Under the pieces are notes generated by a model. That model made no database searches, had not been told where the DNA came from, and saw only the letters and a list, made by a program, of their open reading frames with translations. Positions 58,172 to 64,000 of a DNA stretch of 64,000 nt are shown here, piece after piece. How positions within the stretch are numbered: the stretch's first letter is position 1; each line of letters starts with the position of its first letter. The translations under genes were made by a program, and so were the position numbers. This DNA comes from Marinobacter zhanjiangensis (GTDB lineage: Bacteria > Pseudomonadota > Gammaproteobacteria > Pseudomonadales > Oleiphilaceae). The DNA lies in contig NZ_BMXV01000001.1 in assembly GCF_014651935.1 (NCBI RefSeq), forward strand, positions 496,001 through 560,000. Direction: 5' to 3'.

Positions 58172-58966
58172 TCAAAGGTCTATTTCCGTGTATACGGGAC
58201 CTTGAGCAATAACGAACCCTCCATCGACCACAATTGATTCGCCAGTGACAAAGCTTGATTCATCGCTTGCCAGGAATAAGGCAACTTTCGCGACCTCCTC
58301 AGCCTGACCGAATCGACCGAGAGGCGTCGCCCTGTTTACACCTTCGGTGTATTTGGCAGATTCCATTAGTGGTCCGGTCATTCCAGTTTCGATCGTTCCC
58401 GGTAACAAGGCATTGCAACGAATACCCTGATTTCCGAACTGGTAGGCAATTGAACGAGTCAGCCCTATTATCGCTGATTTGGCCGTCGTATAAGCCGCGA
58501 CTGGTCCCACATGCGGGGGGCCACCGCCAACCAGCGCTGCAACGGAAGACTGGTTGATTATGGATCCCCCGGCCTCAGGAAATAATGGAATGAATGCCTT
58601 GCAGCAGTAGTAGGTGCCATTAATGTTTGTATCCAGCACCTGTTGCCATGCGTCTTTATCCAGTGCGTCGATTCCTCCCGGGGGGCCTGCTATACCGGCA
58701 TTGTTATAGAGAATATCAACCCGTTGCCAATAATCTTTTGTTTTCTCTGCCAATGCGTTTACGTGGTCGTGATTGGCCACATCGCACTCGATAGCAATGG
58801 ACTCACCACCCAGACTCTCAATTTTTTCGCAAGTGCTCTGAGCGCTTTGAAGATCAATATCGGACACCACGACTTTGGCACCTTCCTTTGCGAAAGCAAT
58901 TGAAGCTGCTCGACCGATGCCACTACCACCACCTGTTACGACCGCAATTTTGTCCTTCAGTCTCAT
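58172..58966 (-). CDS. SDR-family NAD(P) oxidoreductase
   Basis: Short-chain dehydrogenase of 264 residues. Cofactor loop TGGGSGIGRAAS, NNAG motif (LYNNAGIAGPP), catalytic Ser in NQSSVAAL and Tyr/Lys in YTTAK. SDVIDLQ-like VVSDIDLQ after strand 2 favours NAD(H). It follows the cupin gene by 16 nt in the same direction, and a LysR regulator is divergent, suggesting a small catabolic operon. Substrate unknown. Base composition is lower in GC than the core genome. Confidence 0.92.
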   Translation of the reverse strand: MRLKDKIAVVTGGGSGIGRAASIAFAKEGAKVVVSDIDLQSAQSTCEKIESLGGESIAIECDVANHDHVNALAEKTKDYWQRVDILYNNAGIAGPPGGIDALDKDAWQQVLDTNINGTYYCCKAFIPLFPEAGGSIINQSSVAALVGGGPPHVGPVAAYTTAKSAIIGLTRSIAYQFGNQGIRCNALLPGTIETGMTGPLMESAKYTEGVNRATPLGRFGQAEEVAKVALFLASDESSFVTGESIVVDGGFVIAQGPVYTEIDL

Positions 58967-58982
58967 ATCAGCTTCCTACTTT

Positions 58983-59465
58983 TCAGGTACGCAATACGTT
59001 ACTCAGATGCTCAAATGCATTGTTCGCGGTTGCCTGATCAATCATCCAGTCAACGTCTATGATGCCGGCAAGCGATCCGTCCTCATTAAAGCCGGCAACT
59101 ACCCCGTACATGAAGCCAAGGAGGATACAGCCATCTTCATGTATCTGCGGGGTATGGGTGACGCCTCCTGCTTCGACCATAAAATCTCCCGCACGTACGC
59201 TGCCGTGCTCGTATGAGAAGCCGCCTTCGAGGATATAGGCGTTTGCGGCGCCAACGTGTTTGTGCGGGGTGGACGGGGCGGTGGGATCAATCTTGAGGAG
59301 GATGACGCTATAAGAGCGGTTGCGGTCGTAATCCAGCAGCTTGAACCAGGTGCCCGGGAGTGCCCATTCTGTCCACGGCACCTGCGAAGCCCGAATGATC
59401 AGTGAACCATCATCCCAGTACCCGTGTTGCTGATTATCTTGATGGGAGACCTCTTGTACTGACAT
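58983..59465 (-). CDS. Cupin-fold protein, 2,4'-dihydroxyacetophenone dioxygenase-like
   Basis: 160 residues with a cupin core: TPHKHVGAANAYILEGGFSY gives two His and the Tyr/Glu pattern of a metal site, and a second strand motif GGVTHTPQIHEDGC adds more His. Resembles ChrR/DAD-type cupins that cleave C-C bonds with O2. First gene of the cupin-SDR pair. Assignment to DAD rather than another cupin dioxygenase is tentative. Confidence 0.78.
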   Translation of the reverse strand: MSVQEVSHQDNQQHGYWDDGSLIIRASQVPWTEWALPGTWFKLLDYDRNRSYSVILLKIDPTAPSTPHKHVGAANAYILEGGFSYEHGSVRAGDFMVEAGGVTHTPQIHEDGCILLGFMYGVVAGFNEDGSLAGIIDVDWMIDQATANNAFEHLSNVLRT

Positions 59466-59606
59466 CGTCGTTCTCCAACATGTTGTTGTTTATTTTTAGT
59501 TTTCCGGGCCGATATTGTGTTAACTCCGGAGCCATCCTCCGCGAACCAGACTGTATCGGCTAGGTGAATGCTATATTGTGGGCTGGAAGAACAACCAATT
59601 CTTTGT

Positions 59607-59624
59607 AGGTATCCTTTGATACCT
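59607..59624. promoter_or_regulatory. Perfect palindrome upstream of the LysR gene
   Basis: AGGTATC-CTTT-GATACCT, a 7-bp dyad 15 nt before the LysR ATG, in the 173-bp gap to the cupin gene. A likely operator for LysR autoregulation or for the divergent pair. Confidence 0.55.
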
Positions 59625-59638
59625 TGCGGGTACTGAAA

Positions 59639-60607
59639 ATGCGTCCGTCTCTTGAGCAACTGCGACACCTGCTGGCCTTGGCCGAAACCCGGCATTTCAC
59701 GCGTGCCGCCGCCCGTTGTCACATTGCTCAACCACCTTTTTCCAGAAGTATTCGGCGACTTGAGGAAATCGTTGGCGTGCCGCTTGTTCGGCGAGAAAAA
59801 GGAGCGATCCGTTTAACACCTGCCGGCCAGACATTATCTGAGCGAGCCCAGGGTATTTTGGAAGCAGTAGATGAGGCGCTTAAAGAAACACGAACCCTTT
59901 CCAGCAACACGGACCGATTGCGAATCGGCTTCATCGAGTACGTTTACTTCCTGATGTCTCCTGTCGGGCTGGAAGATTTCGCTCGATTAACACCGGAACT
60001 TCGAATCGAGCCGCTTGACCAGACTGATCGCTCCCCGGATGAAGCTCTGTTCGCGGAGGAACTTGAGCTTGCCTTCGCAGCCGTTAGCAATCCAGAGGAT
60101 GGCATCTGGCCGAAAGACATTCGGGTCAACAATATCGCCAAAGAATCCCTTGCCATAGTGGTGCAGAACGACCATCGCTTGGCCGGTCTGGCAGGGGTAG
60201 GGTTGAAAGACCTGGACAAAGAGCGGCTTGTGGTTTTTAGCCGAAATCACGCGCCTACCGTGTTCGATTCGGTACTGCGAGGATTGAGCCTTTATGGCAT
60301 TGTCCCGCAAGTGGAGTTGGAGGTCGCTCTGTTACAAACGATGCTCAATGGAGTACGTTCTTTCAATGGTGTGGGTATCGTACCAGAGTCGATCGCAAGA
60401 CATGATTTGCCCGGCCTCTCGGTTATCCCTCTTTCAGGTCCGGATGCACCGTCAGTCACCTTGCAAATACTGTGGCTTAAAAATCAGGAGCAACCGAACT
60501 ATCGGGTATTTGCCCGATGGGTTGCGAAGAGCATTGAGCTGAAAACGGGCTTGCTCCCGCTTCTTACCTGGCCGGATGAGTCGGAGGTAGATATGAGTTC
60601 TACATGA
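59639..60607 (+). CDS. LysR-type transcriptional regulator
   Basis: 322 residues. N-terminal winged helix-turn-helix (LEQLRHLLALAETRHFTRAA, AQPPFSRSIRRLEEIVGVPL) and a C-terminal periplasmic-binding-like effector domain. Divergent from the cupin-SDR pair, which it probably controls in response to its substrate. ATG at 59639 is preferred to the TTG at 59624. Confidence 0.92.
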   Translation: MRPSLEQLRHLLALAETRHFTRAAARCHIAQPPFSRSIRRLEEIVGVPLVRREKGAIRLTPAGQTLSERAQGILEAVDEALKETRTLSSNTDRLRIGFIEYVYFLMSPVGLEDFARLTPELRIEPLDQTDRSPDEALFAEELELAFAAVSNPEDGIWPKDIRVNNIAKESLAIVVQNDHRLAGLAGVGLKDLDKERLVVFSRNHAPTVFDSVLRGLSLYGIVPQVELEVALLQTMLNGVRSFNGVGIVPESIARHDLPGLSVIPLSGPDAPSVTLQILWLKNQEQPNYRVFARWVAKSIELKTGLLPLLTWPDESEVDMSST

Positions 60608-60617
60608 GATATCAACT

Positions 60618-60648
60618 AAGCAGTAATTGGGACAGAAACTCCCAACGG
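60618..60648 (+). repeat. GGGACAG repeat, single copy
   Basis: Core at 60629 followed by AAACTCCCAACGG, right after the LysR gene. Confidence 0.7.
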
Positions 60649-60748
60649 TAGCCCCCTGGTCTGATGCTATGCTTGGAAGTGTACCGGGCCGGCGTTCGCT
60701 ATGGCGTCTGTGCTCTGGTTTCCCGGTTTCAATAGCAAGGAGAGCTCT

Positions 60749-60997
60749 ATGCTTGAACTGAGGCCCAATTGCGAGTGTTGCGACAAGGATTTGCCGCCGG
60801 ATTCCACCGAAGCGGTCATCTGTACGTTCGAATGCACCTTTTGCAGGTCCTGTGCATCCGATGTGTTGAACCATCAGTGCCCGAATTGCGGCGGCAATTT
60901 TGCCCCTCGTCCTGTTCGTCTCTTTGCACTGCTGGAGAAGTTTCCAGCTTCGATGAACCGTATTCTGAATGCCCGCGGTTGCGGTGGGAGTCCGTAG
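60749..60997 (+). CDS. DUF1272 family zinc-binding protein
   Basis: 82 residues, starting MLELRPNCECCDKDLPPDS. Cysteine pairs CECC, CTFECTFCRSCA and CPNCGG form a zinc-ribbon/treble-clef-like module typical of DUF1272. The family is common and uncharacterised. AAGGAG before the ATG at 60749. Confidence 0.88.
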   Translation: MLELRPNCECCDKDLPPDSTEAVICTFECTFCRSCASDVLNHQCPNCGGNFAPRPVRLFALLEKFPASMNRILNARGCGGSP

Positions 60998-61071
60998 CAA
61001 GACGCCGCCTGACTGAAATCCAACGGTAACGTTTCAGAGTGCAGTGAGACAAAGGGAGAAAACTCACAACC

Positions 61072-61473
61072 ATGCTAATAGGAAAGCTCGCCTCATCGTC
61101 CGGTTTTTCCCGTGACACAATTCGGTATTATGAAAAGCTCGGACTGCTCGCGCCGGGGAAAGATCTCAAACGGCAGAACAATTACAAGGACTACCCACCG
61201 CAGGCCCTGGAGCGTTTGAACCACATTAGACAGCTAAAGGAGCTGGGCTTCACGCTGACTGAGATGAAAGAACTGTTTGAGGTGTTGGCGACAGTGTCCC
61301 GTCCCTGTGGAAATCTGCCGGAGCAGTTAGCTCAGAAGCTCGAACTGCTCCAGCGGAAGATCTCTCTCCTGAAAGAGTACCAGGAGAGACTGGTTTCGGT
61401 ACGCCAGGCCTGCGATTCTGGTTGTGGCATCAGCGGTGGTCTGCCCACATGCTTTGCCACACGGAAAGCTTAG
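61072..61473 (+). CDS. MerR-family metal-responsive regulator
   Basis: 133 residues. MerR helix-turn-helix (LIGKLASSSGFSRDTIRYYE), a long dimer helix, and cysteines spaced as in metal-sensing members: one in SRPCGN, then ACDSGCGISGGLPTC near the end. The nearby promoter of the MerF-like gene is a textbook MerR target. The gene is convergent with it and overlaps its 3' end by 4 bp, an unusual layout since MerR genes are normally divergent from their targets. Mercury is the best guess for the ligand. Confidence 0.85.
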   Translation: MLIGKLASSSGFSRDTIRYYEKLGLLAPGKDLKRQNNYKDYPPQALERLNHIRQLKELGFTLTEMKELFEVLATVSRPCGNLPEQLAQKLELLQRKISLLKEYQERLVSVRQACDSGCGISGGLPTCFATRKA

Positions 61474-61733
61474 ATCTTCTTGGCAGCAGTACCTTTGCAC
61501 GAGCAATTGGTATGGCAACTCGGCTGTCTTTTCCTGAAGGCCAGATACAGGAACAGGATCAACGCGGCGATGGAAAATCCCAGGGCCGCCTGCTCCAGGT
61601 AGACCCCCAAACCGGCAATTGCTGTAAAACCGAAGGCAAGAGCAATCACCGGTATAGCACAGCAACCGACACATGCGGCGACGGCGGACCAGGCGAGTCG
61701 TTTGGTGGTGAGGATTGACGATTTCTTGGTCAT
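61470..61733 (-). CDS. MerF-like small mercury transport protein
   Basis: 87 residues with two membrane helices. The first carries a cysteine pair (CVGCCAIPVIALAFG) and the basic C-terminal tail has more cysteines (CHTNCSCKG), the pattern by which MerF/MerT pass Hg(II). The ATG at 61733 has GGAG upstream. Frame extension to 61796 would run through the promoter and is not used. No merA or merP in the window. Other metal ions cannot be excluded. Confidence 0.75.
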   Translation of the reverse strand: MTKKSSILTTKRLAWSAVAACVGCCAIPVIALAFGFTAIAGLGVYLEQAALGFSIAALILFLYLAFRKRQPSCHTNCSCKGTAAKKI

Positions 61734-61764
61734 GTTTACTCCAGATCCGTTAGAGAGGATCTGA

Positions 61765-61796
61765 ACTGTAAACGGTGGAGCATACTCCACGGTCAA
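61765..61796 (-). promoter_or_regulatory. MerR-type promoter with a 20-bp spacer
   Basis: On the minus strand: TTGACC (61796-61791), then a 20-bp spacer containing the perfect dyad GTGGAG-TATG-CTCCAC, then TACAGT (61770-61765). The long spacer and centred dyad are the signature of promoters that MerR proteins untwist. Transcription runs into the MerF-like gene, about 32 nt away. Confidence 0.88.
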
Positions 61797-61819
61797 GCCT
61801 GCGCCCTAAAGAAACTGGA

Positions 61820-61895
61820 GACAAAGGGGGCAGTCACTACAGAATATCGGAATATCTGGGACAGGCACTCTCAATACTGACACTCTCAATACTTG
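61820..61895 (+). repeat. GGGACAG repeats, cluster 5
   Basis: GGGGCAGTCACTAC at 61827 and GGGACAGGCACTCTCAATA at 61858, then a second CACTCTCAATACTT. Confidence 0.75.
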
Positions 61896-61936
61896 CCGTC
61901 CTCTGAAACCATACAGGCGGTGGGCATTGGCGATCA

Positions 61937-62155
61937 GCCCTGGCTGACTCTGCCATCCTGATTGGCGTAGCCGCAAACTTTGCCGTTCCCGTTGAGCATT
62001 TTGGACTCCAGCCGCCCTTAGGCGAACGTGGAAAGCGGTATGTCTATATGGAAGCAGGCGCGTTGACGCAGAACGTCCACCTCCATGTCACTGATCTTGA
62101 GCTTGGTTGTGTGCTGGTTGCCGGCTTTGATGATCATGGGCTCTGGGAGCTTTAA
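61937..62155 (+). pseudogene. C-terminal fragment of a nitroreductase-family (SagB-like) protein
   Basis: The frame reads ALADSAILIGVAANFAVPVE, then YVYMEAGALTQNVHLHV and GCVLVAGFDDHGLWEL and a TAA. The EAGALTQN and GAFDD-like ends match the FMN-binding nitroreductase/SagB family C-terminus. The N-terminal half is absent, and the frame appears to slip near 61937 (DQPWL in the other frame). The fragment is 28 nt before the PPOX gene. Confidence 0.7.
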
Positions 62156-62182
62156 CGTTCTATTTACACAGGAGGTAATACG

Positions 62183-62731
62183 GTGGCCAAAAAGTTTGGG
62201 GAGCTGCTCCCGGAACACACGGATTTCATCAATGCCCAGCACCTGTACTTTGTCGGGTCCGCCGGCGCCGAAGGGTTGGTCAACATCTCACCAAAAGGCA
62301 TGGATAGCCTCAGAGTTCTGGGGCCAGACAGACTGATCTGGCTCAACCTGACCGGCAGTGGCAACGAAACCGCAGCCCATGTGCTGGAAAACCACCGCAT
62401 GACTCTCATGTTCTGCTCCTTCGACAAGCAGCCGCTGATTCTGAGGGTGTACGGCAAGGCAGTCGTCATCTATCCGAGAGACGACAATTGGCTTGGGCTG
62501 ATTGAGCACTTCCCAAGCTACACCGGAGCACGCCAGATCTTTGACCTTAATATTGAGCTCGTACAGACGTCCTGCGGCTTCGCGGTTCCGTACTATACCT
62601 TCCTGGGCGAGCGGAACACCCTCACCAGCTGGGCTGAGAAGAGAGGGAGAGGAGGGGTGAAGGACTACTGGAAAGAGAATAACCTGGTGAGCCTGGATGG
62701 CAAGCATACGGGTATGGGTGAAGAGGTATAG
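62183..62731 (+). CDS. PPOX-class FMN-binding (pyridoxamine 5'-phosphate oxidase-like) protein
   Basis: Split-beta-barrel flavin protein of 182 residues. LYFVGSAGAEGLVNISPKG near the N-terminus and NLTGSGNETAAHVLENHRMTLMF match the family. A GTG start at 62183 with GGAGGT 6 nt upstream. Function not assignable; members bind FMN or F420. Confidence 0.87.
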   Translation: MAKKFGELLPEHTDFINAQHLYFVGSAGAEGLVNISPKGMDSLRVLGPDRLIWLNLTGSGNETAAHVLENHRMTLMFCSFDKQPLILRVYGKAVVIYPRDDNWLGLIEHFPSYTGARQIFDLNIELVQTSCGFAVPYYTFLGERNTLTSWAEKRGRGGVKDYWKENNLVSLDGKHTGMGEEV

Positions 62732-62841
62732 TCAGGTGCTCAAGCACCCAGGCGGCTTCTATGTGTTCAGATCGCGATTCATCAGGTAACGAGCTTCCCC
62801 AAGCGATCATTCAGGTATCAATCCTGAAATCCTAGAAACGT

Positions 62842-62908
62842 GGGACAAATATGAACGCCACCCCGGGGTCAAATCTGCCTGTCGATGAAGTCCTCGGTAA
62901 CGCCTACC
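62842..62908 (+). repeat. Chimeric junction: repeat, shared segment and glbN scrap
   Basis: GGGACAAATATGAACGCCAC (62842) is a copy of the second repeat family. It continues through GTCAAATCTGCCTGTCGATG, shared with 45,000-45,025. From GATGAAG the text becomes TCCTCGGTAACGCCTACCCC, 25-27 bases that match the 3' end of glbN (52,427-52,453) with two differences. RAYT sequence follows directly. Confidence 0.7.
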
Positions 62909-63683
62909 CCTGAAAGATGAACAGGATGCCCCGTTGGGGCTCGTTCCTGACGGCTTCCTCGAAATTGATCAGCGGCTTCAGGGCCACGGGAAACTGCCTC
63001 AGGAACAGTTGCTCGGTCTGGGCCTGGATTGCCTCGGACAGATTGAAGGTTGGAGCCAATCGCTCCTTGATGCTGGTGTGATCAGAGGTTTCTGGCGTTT
63101 CCGCCATGGCCGCCCGCACGGGGTTAAGATCCACGTGAGCCATGCAGCTGAGCAATGCTTGCTCGGTCAACAGGGCTTGCGATTTGAAACGGGACTCCCA
63201 GAAATGTCCGGTACAGCCATCTTCCCGATTGGCCTCTTTGGCGATGGATTCGGTCAGGCACTTCATGAACCAGCTCAGATCCGTCAGGCGTTGACGATAG
63301 ACAGCCACCATCCGCTCCACGTACCGGTGCTCTGCTTCATGTAAAACTTCACCTGTGAGAAAACGTTGGACGATGGGCGGCCCCTTGAACAGGCTGGTCC
63401 AGCAAGTCAGTACTTCCTCGTTGCTCCACGATTCCGTCTGCTCAGGACAGAGCTTCACCACCAGGTGATAGTGATTGGACATGACCGCGTAGGCACACAG
63501 GTCGATGGCGAACAGGGAGGACAGTAACCGAATCCGTTCCTCGATCCACTGGCGCCGATGCTCGTAGCTTATGCCGGTATGAGAGTCGAACCCCCATAAG
63601 AAGGTGCGCCGCACACAGCGGGAAACGACATGGTAGTAGGGCGTCTCGGCGACGGAGATGAGTTGTTCCCTGGGGCGAGTCAT
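62904..63683 (-). pseudogene. RAYT transposase, truncated and lacking the catalytic Tyr
   Basis: Starts MTRPREQLISVAETPYYHVV, about 90% like the full copy by eye, keeps the HYH motif, but the tyrosine of YVDLNPVRA is His here (AHVDLNPVRA). The last ~65 residues are missing: after QRGILF it reads IFQG and stops. The conserved ~80-base 5' flank with the promoter is present upstream (63,684-63,760). Confidence 0.85.
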
Positions 63684-63787
63684 GCGTCCTTTAGCGGGCC
63701 GCAACGATTGCTGTATAAAAGCAGAGCGTGCTGCCGTCAGCAAGTATCCACACTAGCTACTGGGGTCAGGAGCCGCCCCCAACAACG

Positions 63788-64000
63788 TTACATTTGTCCG
63801 ATCTGATTGTAATACAGCTCGAAAATCACATAGCTCAGTATGGGAAAGAGCACATCAAAGCTGATCCACCCTATGGCAACAATCGGAGTTCTGCGCTTAA
63901 AACGAATAATGTCCGTGACAAGCAGTATCAGGGCCGGAACGAAAACGGCGTATGCCATTGGATAGGCGAACATGAACACCCAATCCAGCGCCGGCGACCC
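63788..64000 (-). CDS. Hypothetical membrane protein (5' end beyond window)
   Basis: 71 codons run off the edge with no stop: GSPALDWVFMFAYPMAYAVF, then VPALILLVTDIIRF, KRRTPIVAIGWISF and ISYVIFELYYNQIGQM-like tail. Two or three hydrophobic helices. No family recognised. Confidence 0.6.
   Translation of the reverse strand, partial: GSPALDWVFMFAYPMAYAVFVPALILLVTDIIRFKRRTPIVAIGWISFDVLFPILSYVIFELYYNQIGQM

Noticed and set aside
62018-62242. Minus-strand 74-residue frame
   Set aside because: It is opposite the nitroreductase fragment and the PPOX start and shows no family features.

Overview
The window looks like the chromosome of a Marinobacter-like marine gammaproteobacterium. The basis is gene content, the conserved order lysM-dprA-tsaC-hemF-aroE divergent from def-fmt-rsmB-trkA, a fused nuoCD, polar-flagellum-type PomA/PomB stators, and high GC with C/G-ending codons. 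The genus is inferred from this pattern, not from a search.

Bases 1-40,628 are dense core genome. They hold the stator pair pomAB; aroE, hemF, tsaC, dprA and a LysM protein read leftward; def, fmt, rsmB, trkA, trkH and glyQS read rightward; a CorA-type transporter and tRNA-Pro(CGG); two GNAT acetyltransferases and a DinB protein; a PAS-GGDEF cyclase; a MaoC hydratase divergent from a succinate-semialdehyde-type dehydrogenase; two divergent ABC exporters; and the complete 13-gene nuo operon for complex I. The last ~330 bases of nuoN abruptly become C-poor and G+T-rich.

Bases 40,629-64,000 are an accessory region. It opens with an AT-rich two-gene cassette: a DUF262-like protein with a C-terminal HNH nuclease domain, and a cytosolic KAP-type P-loop NTPase. 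This looks like an undescribed variant of a nuclease/NTPase phage-defence system and is the best candidate for a novel system here. After it comes a zone with about twenty copies of a short repeat (consensus GGGACAG-N-CACTCTCAAAAG), nearly all in one orientation. One full-length REP-associated tyrosine transposase (RAYT) and three broken copies share that zone.

The repeats sit between, and in places inside, decayed genes: a frameshifted higB toxin, a nitroreductase tail, a GGDEF tail, a second frameshifted DUF3135 gene, a displaced scrap of glbN and the 3' end of a tRNA or tmRNA. Two junctions coincide with very short homologies, which suggests the repeats take part in rearrangement.

Intact accessory genes include a GlxA-type AraC regulator, a GFA-family protein, a large TPR protein divergent from a truncated haemoglobin, a DUF305 membrane protein, and a type III polyketide synthase-methyltransferase-FAD oxidoreductase cluster that probably makes a modified polyketide. 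Also present are a LysR/cupin/SDR set, and a MerR regulator beside a MerF-like gene whose promoter has the stretched spacer and perfect dyad typical of MerR control. No integrase, CRISPR array or rRNA was seen.
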